A stretch of 64,000 nt of DNA from Hyphomonas chukchiensis (GCF_000682695.1 NZ_AWFG01000030.1:176121-240120); one strand, 5' to 3'. Positions 17,996 to 26,329 are shown, counted from the first letter of the stretch. Numbers and translations are program-made. The notes: generated by a model from the sequence alone, not told the origin.

Positions 17996-18235
17996 CTATT
18001 CAGCGGCCACCCGTTTTCGGTCTTCCTCGCCTTCCTCGTCGAACACCAGCAGGTCGCCCGGCTGGCAGTCGAGTTCACGGCACAGCGCTTCCAGCGTCGA
18101 GAAGCGCACGGCCTTGGCCTTGCCGGTTTTCAGGATGGACAGGTTGGCGAGCGTCACGCCGACCCGTTCCGACAGTTCGGTCAGGGACATGCGACGGTCC
18201 AGCAAAACGCGGTCGAGGGTTACACGAATAGACAT
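17996..18235 (-). CDS. XRE-family HTH regulator (YozG-like)
   Basis: This 79-residue protein is a single Cro/CI-type helix-turn-helix (SLTELSERVGVTLANLSILK, about 17-36, and FSTLEALCRELDCQPGDLL). Compact regulators of this kind, similar to Bacillus YozG, are usually encoded beside a DUF2975 membrane protein, as here: the DUF2975 gene ends 11 bases upstream. The acidic C-terminus is unlike YozG. It probably regulates its own small operon. Confidence 0.85.
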   Translation of the reverse strand: MSIRVTLDRVLLDRRMSLTELSERVGVTLANLSILKTGKAKAVRFSTLEALCRELDCQPGDLLVFDEEGEEDRKRVAAE

Positions 18236-18246
18236 CTTCTACCCTC

Positions 18247-18768
18247 CTATATGGTCATTTTTTCTTCGTCGCGAAGGCGGGTGCCTTCACGGAAGACCTG
18301 GGACAGGATGAAGAGGGCCGCAACCGAGGCCCAGGCGATAAGATCAAAGTTCAGGCCGACCTTCGTATGGTCGAAGCTGAAACGTATAACGAGCGCCACG
18401 GCAATGCGCAGCAATTGTGTGACAGCAATCGTGGCGGCCACACGGGTGAGGCGCACGGCGTTTTCAGGCACGAACGGGTCGCCCTCTGCCAGCGTCGCCA
18501 GGATGCGGCGCAGCTGGATGCAGACATAGATGATGGCGGGAATGACGACGAAGCCGCCGATCAGGCCCGCAATCAGGGCCGGAAGGCTGTCTGTGCCATC
18601 GGTAACGGATATGTTCAGCGCATCCAGCGATCCGCCATTCTGGTGGGCAATGATGGCCGCGCCCACGCTGGCGAGGAAGATCAGGCCGATAATCGCCGTC
18701 ATCCACATCACGATCGTGACGAGGACCGTCATGATGGCAGCCATCGAGTTTCTTGCCTGTTTGCTCAT
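18247..18768 (-). CDS. DUF2975 membrane protein (YoaS-like)
   Basis: This 173-residue inner-membrane protein has four hydrophobic helices (about 12-40, 64-88, 108-130 and 142-160). The sequence between helices 2 and 3 (IQLRRILATLAEGDPFVPENAVRL) is the recognisable DUF2975 signature. I prefer the ATG at 18768, with GAAGAGA upstream, over a GTG at 18792. It is the first gene of a pair with the XRE regulator and is divergent from rdgB. The function of the pair is unknown. Confidence 0.82.
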   Translation of the reverse strand: MSKQARNSMAAIMTVLVTIVMWMTAIIGLIFLASVGAAIIAHQNGGSLDALNISVTDGTDSLPALIAGLIGGFVVIPAIIYVCIQLRRILATLAEGDPFVPENAVRLTRVAATIAVTQLLRIAVALVIRFSFDHTKVGLNFDLIAWASVAALFILSQVFREGTRLRDEEKMTI

Positions 18769-18906
18769 CCCAGTCTCTTCACCGTCCTGCACTCATGGTC
18801 TATGGCTCAGTCATGCTTATCGCAAAACCGCACACCTTTACCGTTTAACGATATAGGTATTTGCAGGTAAAGCAAGAATGGAACCATTTCATATACAGGT
18901 GAAAAA

Positions 18907-19509
18907 ATTATACCTCGTACCCTCACGCCCGGTCGTCTCATCGCTGCAACCCATAACAAGGGCAAGGTGGCAGAACTGAAAGACCTGTTCGAACCGCTTG
19001 GATTCACAGTGGTTTCTGCACTGGAACTGAATCTTGCGGAACCCGAGGAAACCGAATCCACCTTTGCCGGCAATGCTTTGCTCAAGGCCCGGGCAGCCAT
19101 GCTTGCGACCGGTTCACCCGCCCTGTCTGACGATTCCGGGCTCGCCGTCACTGCGCTGGGCGGCGCGCCGGGTATTTATTCCGCACGCTGGGCGGGCGAA
19201 CCGCGCGATTTTTACCGCGCCATGGAGAAGGTCGAGGAGGAGCTGAAAGAGATCGGCGCCACCGACCGTTCCGCCAAATTCGTCTGTGCCCTCGGCCTTG
19301 TCTGGCCGGATGGACATGAGGAAGTCTTTGAGGGCGAAGTGCATGGCCAGCTTGTCTGGCCGCCGCGCGGCGAGCGCGGTTTCGGCTATGATCCTGTTTT
19401 CATTGCCGATGGCGAGACGCTGACCTTTGGCGAGATGGACCCGGCCCGCAAGCATTACATGAGCCACCGCGCCGTTGCCGTGGCCAAGCTCAAGGCGGCA
19501 TTACTGTAA
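18907..19509 (+). CDS. rdgB: XTP/dITP diphosphatase (non-canonical purine NTP pyrophosphatase), probable ATT start
   Basis: This enzyme hydrolyses inosine, xanthosine and related triphosphates so they are not built into DNA or RNA. The frame contains [17 protein letters not shown], the substrate-binding Ham1 signature, [13 protein letters not shown] with the catalytic aspartate, and [10 protein letters not shown]. No ATG, GTG or TTG occurs in frame between the upstream stop (18868-18870) and the signature. The first GTG (18967) lies after the essential THNKGK motif. An ATT at 18907 with AGGTGA about four bases upstream gives a 200-residue protein of normal length. The start is therefore probably ATT, or the gene carries a start-codon mutation or sequence error. 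It overlaps hemW by one base. Confidence 0.85.
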   Translation: MIPRTLTPGRLIAATHNKGKVAELKDLFEPLGFTVVSALELNLAEPEETESTFAGNALLKARAAMLATGSPALSDDSGLAVTALGGAPGIYSARWAGEPRDFYRAMEKVEEELKEIGATDRSAKFVCALGLVWPDGHEEVFEGEVHGQLVWPPRGERGFGYDPVFIADGETLTFGEMDPARKHYMSHRAVAVAKLKAALL

Positions 19510-20681
19510 TGGCCGGCAATGTCGCCCCGTTCGGTCCACATTATGGATTCGGGCTCTACGTCCACTGGCCGTACTGTTCGAAGATATGCCCCTACTGCGA
19601 CTTCAATGTGTACGCAGCCAAGTCCCGCGACAATGGCCCGCTCCTGCAGGCCATCAATGACGATATCCGCATCCACCGCCCGCGCATGCCCGAACACGGC
19701 GCGCTCGACACGGTCTATTTCGGCGGCGGCACGCCCTCACTGCTCACGCCCGCAGAGGTCGAGACACTCCTCGCCACGGCGGATGCCACGTTCGGCGTGA
19801 AGCTCGATGCCGAGATCACACTCGAAGCCAACCCCAACGACATCATGCGGGCCGACCTGCGCGGCCTCAAGGCCGCCGGCATCAACCGCCTCTCCATCGG
19901 GGTGCAGTCCCTGCGCGACAATGCGCTGGCCTTCCTCGGCCGCGACCATGATGCCGCCTCCGCCCTTGCCGCTGTCGACCGCGCGCTGAAGGTCTTCCGC
20001 AATGTCTCGGTCGATTTCATCTATGCCCGGCCCAGCCAGTCGCTCGATGAATGGGGTGAGGAGCTGTCGGATGCCCTTGCCCTCGGCGCGCCCCACCTCT
20101 CGCTTTACGAGCTCACCATCGAACAGCGCACCGCCTTCGGCAAATCGGTCGAGCGCGGCGAGCTGGTGCCCATGGACCCGGACGCGCAGGCAGACCTTTA
20201 CGACCTGACGCAGACCATCACGACCAGCGCAGGCCTTGAGGCCTATGAAGTCTCCAACCACGCCTCCGCGCCCAAATACCGCTCGCGCCACAACATGATC
20301 TACTGGAATGGCGGCGACTGGATCGGCGTTGGCCCCGGCGCGCATGGCCGCGTCACGGTTGGCGGCAAGCGCTATGCCAGCGAGGCGCAGCGCCAGCCCA
20401 ATACCTATATCGCCAATGTCCAGGCCCTCGGGTCCGGCTGGAGCGAGGCCGGCGCGCTGCCGTCGCTCGATATTGCCCGTGAACTGATGGCCATGGGCCT
20501 GCGCCCGGCCGGCGGCATCAATCTCGACCGCATCGAGATGCTGTCGAACACAAGCGTCCCGCGCGAGAAGATCGACGTCTTCGTCGAGCAGGGCTGGGCC
20601 CGTTTCGATGGCGCGATCCTGTCGCTCACGCCCTCCGGCTGGCTGCTGGCCGATGCCATCACGGCGCAACTCGCGCCCTGA
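19509..20681 (+). CDS. hemW: radical SAM family haem chaperone HemW
   Basis: This 390-residue protein inserts haem into respiratory enzymes; it is often mislabelled as oxygen-independent coproporphyrinogen oxidase. The radical-SAM cluster cysteines C23, C27 and C30 form the CxxxCxxC motif in CSKICPYCDF. HemN enzymes have an extra cysteine in CxxxCxxCxC, which is absent here. Further marks are YFGGGTPSLL and the SIGVQS motif. Its ATG overlaps the rdgB stop codon by one base, so translation is coupled. Confidence 0.95.
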   Translation: MAGNVAPFGPHYGFGLYVHWPYCSKICPYCDFNVYAAKSRDNGPLLQAINDDIRIHRPRMPEHGALDTVYFGGGTPSLLTPAEVETLLATADATFGVKLDAEITLEANPNDIMRADLRGLKAAGINRLSIGVQSLRDNALAFLGRDHDAASALAAVDRALKVFRNVSVDFIYARPSQSLDEWGEELSDALALGAPHLSLYELTIEQRTAFGKSVERGELVPMDPDAQADLYDLTQTITTSAGLEAYEVSNHASAPKYRSRHNMIYWNGGDWIGVGPGAHGRVTVGGKRYASEAQRQPNTYIANVQALGSGWSEAGALPSLDIARELMAMGLRPAGGINLDRIEMLSNTSVPREKIDVFVEQGWARFDGAILSLTPSGWLLADAITAQLAP

Positions 20682-21581
20682 TTAAGCCCGTGGATGCGCC
20701 GCCGCGTGCACTTCGCGCAGCCGGCTCGCGTCCACGCCCGTATACACCTGCGTCGTCGAGAGGGACGCATGCCCCAGCAGCGTCTGGATCGCCCGCAGGT
20801 CCGCCCCGGCAGCCAGCAGGTGCGTCGCAAAGGCATGGCGCAGGGCATGTGGTGTCGCCGTATCCGGCAGGCCCAGCACGCCGCGCAGTTTCTGCACCAG
20901 GCCCTGTATCAGGCGCGGGTTCAGCGCGCCGCCCTTGGCGCCCCGGAAGAGGGGGCCCGCCTTGGTCAGCGCATAGGGGCACACCGCTGCATAGGCATCC
21001 ATCGCCTCACGCACCGCCGGTATCAGCGGCACGATGCGCACCTTGCCGCCCTTGCCACTGATGCGCAGGCGCTCCGGCGCCGGAAGGTCCGCTCCCGTCA
21101 GCGCCAGCGCCTCGGATATCCGCAGGCCGCCGCCATAGAGCAGGCTCAGCACGGCGGCGTCGCGCGCGCCGATCCATGTGGCGGAGTCCGGGTCCGTCTC
21201 GGCCTCGAAGATCATGTCCCTGGCCGCCTCGATGGACACGGGGCGGGGCAGGCGGGCCTTGCGTTTCGGCCCCTGCAGATAGGCGATCTCGGCATTCTCG
21301 ATATCGTGCGCCCGGCCGAGCCAGCGGTACAGCGCCTTGATCGACGACATCAGCCGCGCAATCGAGGCATCCGACAGGCCGTCGCGCCGCCGCTGCGCCA
21401 GGTGCGCCCGAATATCCCTCGCCTTCAGCCGGCCTAACGCCTTCGGCGTCGGCTCCTCGCCAAGATGCACGCGCAGGAAGTTGAAGAAGTCCGCAAGGTC
21501 GCTGCCATAGGCCTCAACCGTATTCCCCGCCAGCCGGCGCTCATGCTCCAGATGCGAAAGAAAGGCCGGTAAGGTGTCCAT
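20682..21581 (-). CDS. xerC: tyrosine recombinase XerC
   Basis: This 299-residue integrase-family enzyme resolves chromosome dimers with XerD at the dif site. The N-terminal SAM-like domain begins FLSHLEHERRLAGNTVEAY (19 residues) and the catalytic domain shows the Arg in GGGLRISEAL, the Lys in SGKGGKVR, HALRHAFATHLL (H-x-x-R) and LGHASLSTTQVYT with the nucleophilic tyrosine. I chose the ATG at 21581 rather than 21605 because similarity starts there. It is convergent with hemW. No dif-like site was seen nearby, and nothing marks this as a phage integrase. Confidence 0.9.
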   Translation of the reverse strand: MDTLPAFLSHLEHERRLAGNTVEAYGSDLADFFNFLRVHLGEEPTPKALGRLKARDIRAHLAQRRRDGLSDASIARLMSSIKALYRWLGRAHDIENAEIAYLQGPKRKARLPRPVSIEAARDMIFEAETDPDSATWIGARDAAVLSLLYGGGLRISEALALTGADLPAPERLRISGKGGKVRIVPLIPAVREAMDAYAAVCPYALTKAGPLFRGAKGGALNPRLIQGLVQKLRGVLGLPDTATPHALRHAFATHLLAAGADLRAIQTLLGHASLSTTQVYTGVDASRLREVHAAAHPRA

Positions 21582-21765
21582 CGCCCCAGAGTGGCAGCGG
21601 CGCATTAAGGATGGGTTTCGCGGGCGGGTGGGTCTGCAAAAAGCCGACGATATCGTGAAGGAAGCGATTTGACCACTTCATCCTGCAAGCGGAGACAACA
21701 GGCATATAACGAGTACCTCACGGCCTTTGCCACGAGGCTGCCGATATACTGGCGACCGAAATGGG

Positions 21766-21777
21766 CCTATCGATAGG
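21766..21777. repeat. 12-bp perfect palindrome CCTATCGATAGG
   Basis: A perfect 12-bp palindrome lies 52 bp before the start of the accessory membrane-protein gene. It sits in the stretch that would hold that gene's promoter. It could be an operator, but a single short palindrome may also be chance. Confidence 0.35.
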
Positions 21778-21829
21778 GGCTAGGCAAATTCAACCTGAAT
21801 GACATACTTGCAATCGGAAAGGGGAAGCC

Positions 21830-22417
21830 GTGGGCACCGATTATTTTTTCTCAGCGGCATTTGTCCCCGTGCTTTTTCTAATCGCGGTTCTCATGCTCTT
21901 TCTGATATTCGCGAAGAGAGCGTGGCTAAACGAGAATGTGTTTGATTTGCGATGGGGTGCCGTACTTTCAGGAACGCTAGGCGCTCTTGCCGGTCTCTAT
22001 GTCTATTCGGCGATTAGTTCCTACTTGATGGCGGTAGAACGCGTTTCAGAATACGAAAGTCTACGCGAACAAGGCGCATTGTCACTCGCCTTGGGGTGGT
22101 CAATCTATCTGTTCATTCTGTTCGCGCCCTTCTTGTTGGCCGGTATGGCGTTTTTGTTATTGCCGATCTTGGCCATCTTATCGCGGTTGCGGTTGGTTTC
22201 AGTTTTTGGTTTCTTTCTGATTGTCATGATTTTTGTCGGGCTCGTCGGGCTCCTCACATACATCTCACCCGGTAATAATTGGTGCGAGGCTAACATCGCT
22301 CTTTGTACGCAACAAAGCGCGACAGGAGCGTTCGCGTTCGCCTTGCCCGTCGCGCTGGGATTTATCGTCGGAGCAAGACTGCCTCTCATCTTTTCCGAAA
22401 GAGCTGCTGGTAAATAG
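21830..22417 (+). CDS. multi-pass membrane protein of unknown function, accessory gene
   Basis: This 195-residue protein has about five hydrophobic helices (roughly 7-27, 44-64, 84-112, 118-145 and 166-186) and I recognise no family. It starts with GTG after AAGGGGA five bases upstream. Codon use and base composition stand out: many TTT, ATT, TTG and AGA/CGA codons and visibly lower GC than neighbours. That suggests recent acquisition. Flanking stretches of 248 and 137 bp hold no recognisable gene. A Cys pair at about 152-158 (NNWCEANIALCTQ) might form a disulfide in a periplasmic loop. Confidence 0.65.
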   Translation: MGTDYFFSAAFVPVLFLIAVLMLFLIFAKRAWLNENVFDLRWGAVLSGTLGALAGLYVYSAISSYLMAVERVSEYESLREQGALSLALGWSIYLFILFAPFLLAGMAFLLLPILAILSRLRLVSVFGFFLIVMIFVGLVGLLTYISPGNNWCEANIALCTQQSATGAFAFALPVALGFIVGARLPLIFSERAAGK

Positions 22418-22554
22418 GATCATCTTCGGGAGGATTAACGTCCGTTATGGGGGGGCGGACATTCGTCGCGGGTCATCAGGTGCCAGCATGGACCCATTTC
22501 CAGACGTCGGACCGGGTTTGATCGCTTGTCTAGTTGTGCGCCGAATTCAGCGGC

Positions 22555-23001
22555 TCACTCTTCCTCGTCCCACTCCACGATCCAGTCTTCCATGTCGTCT
22601 TCGAAGACCGTGTCTTCCGAGACCGTCTTTCCACGCACGGAATTGCCAGTCGTGTGCACGCGCTCGCGGTCCCCGCAGACCAGGTGGTGCCAGTCGGGTA
22701 AATCCTTGCCGTCCATGACCAGCCGGTAGGCGCAGGTCTTCGGCATCCAGTTGATTTCCTCGATGCCGGCCGGGGTCAGCTTCACGCAGTCTTCCACAAT
22801 GGACTTGCGGTTCACATAGTTCGTGCACTGGCAGGTCGTGCCGTCCAGCAGCTTGCAGTGCAGTTTCGTATAGGCAATCTCGCCCGTGTCCTCGTCTTCC
22901 AGCTTCAGCAGGCAGCATTTGCCACAGCCGTCGCAGAGCGATTCCCATTCCTGCGGGTTCATCTCGTGCAGCGTCTTGGTTTTCCAGAACGGCGCGGTCA
23001 T
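22555..23001 (-). CDS. ycgN: YcgN-family cysteine cluster protein (UPF0260)
   Basis: This 148-residue protein has the YcgN family cysteine cluster CDGCGKCCLLK near the N-terminus, plus further cysteines in HCKLLDGTTCQCTNY and in the PKTCAYRLV and HLVCGD segments. Such clusters usually bind iron-sulfur or zinc; the function is unknown. I chose the ATG at 23001, which overlaps the stop codon of the preceding GNAT gene by four bases. This makes it the last gene of a three-gene coupled operon. The C-terminus is strongly acidic. Confidence 0.85.
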   Translation of the reverse strand: MTAPFWKTKTLHEMNPQEWESLCDGCGKCCLLKLEDEDTGEIAYTKLHCKLLDGTTCQCTNYVNRKSIVEDCVKLTPAGIEEINWMPKTCAYRLVMDGKDLPDWHHLVCGDRERVHTTGNSVRGKTVSEDTVFEDDMEDWIVEWDEEE

Positions 23002-23279
23002 GCCTGCTGCGCGGACCATTCAGGCGTCTTCTCGATCAGGCCGGTGGCATACCAGCAGGAAGACGACACCTTGTCGCCCGCCGCAATCGCGTCTTCCATC
23101 GCCCGCGTCACAAGGCGCTTGCCGAGGCCGCGCCCGCCAATCTTGTCCGGCACGATCGTGTGCGTGATGTGAATGCGGCCCTTGGCCGGGCGCTCATAGG
23201 TCAGGTAGGCCTCGGTGCCGTCGACGACGAGACTGTAGCGGTGCGCATTGGTGTCGTGCTTGATTTCCGGTTCGCTCAT
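22998..23279 (-). CDS. YjdJ-like GNAT N-acetyltransferase (second copy)
   Basis: This 93-residue mini-GNAT protein belongs to the YjdJ/COG2388 class of very short acetyltransferase-like proteins. It shows the strand IHITHTIVPDKIGGRGLGKRLV with the GRGLGKR acetyl-CoA loop, and a CWYATGLIEKTPEW ending typical of the class. The ATG at 23279 overlaps the stop of the upstream paralogue by four bases. The two copies are about one third identical by eye. Physiological substrates of this class are unknown. Confidence 0.85.
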   Translation of the reverse strand: MSEPEIKHDTNAHRYSLVVDGTEAYLTYERPAKGRIHITHTIVPDKIGGRGLGKRLVTRAMEDAIAAGDKVSSSCWYATGLIEKTPEWSAQQA

Positions 23280-23563
23280 GCCAGCACGTCCTGCCACTCC
23301 GGATGCTTGCCGATCTGCGCCTTGGCATAGGGGCAGAGCGGGATGATCTTGACGCCATTCTTGCGCGCGTCTTCCACGCCGCGCTTGACGAGGGCGATGC
23401 CGACGCCCTTGCCGGCCAGTTCCTTCGGCACTGCGGTATGGTCGATGATGATGCGGCTCGTGCCGGCCTTGGAAAAGGTCATCTCGGCTTCATGGCCATC
23501 GACCACGGCCACATAGCGCCCGCCGGTGGGGCCGTCTTCGAGTGTGATGGTAATGTCGGTCAT
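23276..23563 (-). CDS. YjdJ-like GNAT N-acetyltransferase (first copy)
   Basis: This 95-residue protein is the first of two tandem YjdJ-type acetyltransferases. The core IIIDHTAVPKELAGKGVGIALV carries the acetyl-CoA-binding loop GKGVG, followed by PLCPYAKAQIGKHPEW. I chose the ATG at 23563 because similarity begins with MTDITITLED and the open frame to 23635 reads into the csbD terminator region. It heads an operon with the second copy and ycgN, each joined by a four-base overlap. Confidence 0.85.
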   Translation of the reverse strand: MTDITITLEDGPTGGRYVAVVDGHEAEMTFSKAGTSRIIIDHTAVPKELAGKGVGIALVKRGVEDARKNGVKIIPLCPYAKAQIGKHPEWQDVLA

Positions 23564-23619
23564 GCAAACTCCGTTCAGCGAATGGAGCGAATATAGGGGT
23601 TCCGGCGTTCCATGTCGCA

Positions 23620-23650
23620 AGAAAAAGCCGCCCAATAAGGGCGGCCCTGG
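23620..23650 (-). terminator. rho-independent terminator (distal) after csbD
   Basis: GCCGCCC (23627-23633) and GGGCGGC (23639-23645) form a seven-base-pair stem with an AATAA loop. On the minus strand it is followed by a T-run (complement of 23622-23626). It is the second of two tandem terminators after csbD and would insulate the downstream GNAT operon. Confidence 0.75.
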
Positions 23651-23660
23651 GAAGGTGTTT

Positions 23661-23680
23661 AAAAACCCGCCGTGCGGGCT
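23661..23680 (-). terminator. rho-independent terminator (proximal) after csbD
   Basis: CCCGC (23666-23670) and GCGGG (23674-23678) form a compact stem with a three-base loop, extended by an A-T pair or two. On the minus strand it runs into TTTTT. It begins at the csbD stop codon. Confidence 0.7.
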
Positions 23681-23853
23681 TACTTTTTCTTGAAGGCGTC
23701 TTTCATGTCGCCAGCCGTCTTGCGGGCTTCGCCTTCAACCTTGTCGGCTTTGCCTTTCATTTCGAGCGACTTGTCGCCCGTGGCTTTGCCGGCTGCTTCC
23801 TTGACCGAACCTTCGGCTTTCTTGGCAGCGCCTTTGATGTGTTCCTTGTCCAT
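23680..23853 (-). CDS. CsbD-family small stress protein
   Basis: This 57-residue lysine- and alanine-rich protein starts MDKEHIKGAAKKAEG and contains the KMKGKADKVEGEARK-type repeat, here KGKADKVEGEARKTAGD, of the CsbD family. These are general-stress proteins of unknown mechanism. I chose the ATG at 23853 with AAAGGA ten bases upstream; the longer frame to 23895 has no ribosome site. Two terminators follow directly, consistent with a highly expressed single-gene transcript. Confidence 0.85.
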   Translation of the reverse strand: MDKEHIKGAAKKAEGSVKEAAGKATGDKSLEMKGKADKVEGEARKTAGDMKDAFKKK

Positions 23854-23984
23854 TGTGGTGTCCTTTCTTGCGGCCGCTTCATTGCGGTCATTCAATCAAC
23901 GCACGACTTGCAAAATCGTTGGATTAAATCTCGGAGAGCTGCAGTGTTCTGGCCAGATGCACGCAAATCAGCTAGGGTCCGCCC

Positions 23985-24377
23985 ATGAGCAAAGACCTGA
24001 AAACATTCGGGCATTTCCAGCCCGGCGACGTCGTCTCCATCCCCTTTGGCGGCGTGCTCACACATTATGGCGTCGTCACGGCGCGCGGCACGGTCATCTC
24101 CAATTCGCGCAAGCATGACGGCGTCACCGAACAGTCGCTGGAAGACTTTGCGGCCGGTCGCCGCATCAGGCGTCATGGCCAGGCCGGCGGCGCCGACCCG
24201 CTCCATGTCGAGGCCCGCGCCCGCCGCGCGCTCGGCGCATCCTATCGCCTGGCCGGTTCCAATTGCGGCGACTTTGTCGGCCACGTTCACCGGCGCAAAC
24301 CCACCATCACGCAGGTCGGCCGCGCATCGCTCATGGCCCTCGGCGACCTGATCGGGAATTCCCGCAAGTACCGCTGA
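23985..24377 (+). CDS. LRAT-like (NlpC/P60 superfamily) protein
   Basis: This 130-residue protein has the marks of the LRAT domain, circularly permuted papain-like cysteine acyltransferases and hydrolases. It opens with FQPGDVVSIPFG, then THYGVV with His27 as the likely catalytic histidine, and later SNCGDFVGHV with Cys94, matching the NCEHF-type cysteine box. A basic stretch lies between them. Bacterial members are uncharacterised; activity could be acyl transfer or thioester/amide cleavage. No signal peptide is present. It is flanked by csbD (divergent) and mnmC (same strand, 77 bp downstream). Confidence 0.72.
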   Translation: MSKDLKTFGHFQPGDVVSIPFGGVLTHYGVVTARGTVISNSRKHDGVTEQSLEDFAAGRRIRRHGQAGGADPLHVEARARRALGASYRLAGSNCGDFVGHVHRRKPTITQVGRASLMALGDLIGNSRKYR

Positions 24378-24454
24378 CCTGAGCGAAGGCGAAGGACGGG
24401 CGCGGGTGCGGCAGTGGCTGTGCAACTCGTCGCGCATCCGCTAGTTCACCCTGA

Positions 24455-26329
24455 ATGGCCCGCCTGCTCTCACCCCCTCAGATCGACTGGCGCGACGACG
24501 GCACGCCCGTCGCCCGCGCGCATGATGATGTCTATTTCACCGCCGGTGACGGGCTGGCGGAAACGCGCGCCGTTTTCCTGCAAGGGTGCGGCCTGCCGGA
24601 GGCCTGGGCGGGAAGGGAAGTCTACACCGTCGCCGAGACCGGTTTCGGCACCGGCCTCAATTTCCTCGCCCTCTGGCAGCTCTGGGAAAGGCACCGGCCG
24701 TCTCCCACGGCCCGGCTCCACTTTGTCAGTTTCGAAGCCTTCCCCCTCCACGCCGAAGACGCCGCCCGCGCCCTCGACAGCTGGCCGGAACTCGAAGAGC
24801 TGGCCGCGCTCCTGATTTCCAGATGGCCGGGCCCCGTCAAGGGCGTGCGCCATATGGTCTGGCCCGAGGCCGGCATCAGCCTCACGCTCCATCTCGGCGA
24901 CATCCGCGAGGCATTGCCCGCCGCCCGCTTCCGCGCCGACGCCTGGTTCCTCGATGGTTTCAGTCCGGCCAAGAATGAAGACATGTGGGGCGAGTGGATC
25001 TACCCCGAGCTTTCCCTCCATTCGGCGCCCGGCGCGCGCCTCGGCACGTTCACTGTCGCGGGCGCCGTCCGCCGGGGGCTCGCAGGGGCCGGATTTAAGG
25101 TGTCGCGCCAGCCGGGCCATGGCCGCAAGCGCGAACGGCTCGAAGCGACCCTGGAAACACCCGCACAATCCCCGCCAGATCCCCGCATTGTCCCGGGAAC
25201 GGTCCGGGAATGGTCCGGGAATGGTCAGGCAAATACCCGTATTGCCGTCATCGGCGGCGGCATAGCGGGCGCATCTGCCGCCCGCGCGCTCCTTGATGCT
25301 GGCGCTGAGGTCACGGTGTTCGACAAGGCCCCCGAAGTCGCCACCGGCGCCAGCGGCAACAAGCTGGCCCTGTTGATGCCACGCCTGGATGCGGGCGATA
25401 CGGTGCAGGCCCGCCTGCTGATCGACGCCTATCTCGCCGCCCGCAGCGCCTATGAAACCTTGCCCGGCGTCACCGAAACCGATGTGCGCCAGATTCCCAA
25501 GGACGAGACGGACCGTACACGCTTCACCAAACTGCTTGCCGACCCGCCCTTGCCGCTGGAAGACCTTGAATCCACTCAGAATGGCGGGCTGCTGCACAAA
25601 CGCGCCATGATCCTCCGCCCCGCCCGGCTCATCCCTGCACTCCTCGACGGAGCGACCTTGCGCCTTGGTGAAAAGGCCAGTCTGGATATGTCCAATCGCA
25701 CCGTGAACGGCGAGGCCTTCGACGCGATCATCCTTGCAACTGCAATGGATACAACAGATCAGCTACCATGGCTGAACCTCACAGCCCGCCTCGGCCAGGT
25801 CGAATGGGTGGGCGATGCCGCCGACGCGCCGCCCGACGCCGTCACCAGCGGCACCTATGCCCTCGCCGAGGGAACCGACCGCCTCTGGGGCGCCACGTTC
25901 GAACCGGCGCCTGCAGGCGTAATTGAAGTCTCCGAAACGGCCCGCGCCGAGAATGCGCAAGGCCTCGAAGCCCTCTCACCCTGGTGGATCCGCGATGCCC
26001 GCGATCACACGCCTGTCTCGCGCGCGGCGCTGCGGGCCACTACAGTCGACCGCCTGCCTCTGGTCGGCCCGGTGCCGGACCATGCGGCGACGCTCGACCT
26101 GTTCGACGGCATGAAAAAAGGGCGCCCGGTGAATGCGGACGCCCCTGTTTTACCGGGTATTTTTATCGTGAACGGCTTCGGCGCGCGTGGGTTTACCTGG
26201 GGGCCGTGGGCTGGCGGCATTCTGGCCGCCATGATCCTCGGTGGCCCGGCCCCGGCGCCGGCTGACGCGCTGGCGGCGGTCAGCCCGGTGCGCCTCATCC
26301 TGCGCGCCCTGAAGCGGGGCGAGGCCTAG
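24455..26329 (+). CDS. mnmC: bifunctional tRNA mnm5U34 methyltransferase/oxidoreductase MnmC
   Basis: This 624-residue enzyme completes the mnm5 modification of the tRNA wobble uridine. The N-terminal MnmD methyltransferase (about 1-235) has [14 protein letters not shown], the SAM-binding loop, and [17 protein letters not shown]. The C-terminal MnmC1 FAD oxidoreductase (about 258-600) starts with [17 protein letters not shown] and ends with [15 protein letters not shown]. Fusion order and length are those of enterobacterial MnmC. A proline-rich linker joins the parts. Its stop overlaps the convergent small membrane-protein gene by four bases. Confidence 0.93.
   Translation: MARLLSPPQIDWRDDGTPVARAHDDVYFTAGDGLAETRAVFLQGCGLPEAWAGREVYTVAETGFGTGLNFLALWQLWERHRPSPTARLHFVSFEAFPLHAEDAARALDSWPELEELAALLISRWPGPVKGVRHMVWPEAGISLTLHLGDIREALPAARFRADAWFLDGFSPAKNEDMWGEWIYPELSLHSAPGARLGTFTVAGAVRRGLAGAGFKVSRQPGHGRKRERLEATLETPAQSPPDPRIVPGTVREWSGNGQANTRIAVIGGGIAGASAARALLDAGAEVTVFDKAPEVATGASGNKLALLMPRLDAGDTVQARLLIDAYLAARSAYETLPGVTETDVRQIPKDETDRTRFTKLLADPPLPLEDLESTQNGGLLHKRAMILRPARLIPALLDGATLRLGEKASLDMSNRTVNGEAFDAIILATAMDTTDQLPWLNLTARLGQVEWVGDAADAPPDAVTSGTYALAEGTDRLWGATFEPAPAGVIEVSETARAENAQGLEALSPWWIRDARDHTPVSRAALRATTVDRLPLVGPVPDHAATLDLFDGMKKGRPVNADAPVLPGIFIVNGFGARGFTWGPWAGGILAAMILGGPAPAPADALAAVSPVRLILRALKRGEA

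Noticed and set aside
20690..21437. Arginine-rich plus-strand frames opposite xerC
   Set aside because: Biased composition typical of out-of-frame translation. xerC on the other strand has all its catalytic residues.
20682..22417. A possible integrative element: tyrosine recombinase plus low-GC gene
   Set aside because: The recombinase has XerC features and sits next to hemW, as in core genomes. No direct repeats, tRNA target or phage genes are present.
22433..22475. GTCCG ... CGGAC imperfect repeat after the accessory gene
   Set aside because: The five-base arms around an 11-base G-rich spacer are too weak to be a terminator or a defined repeat family; no T-run follows.
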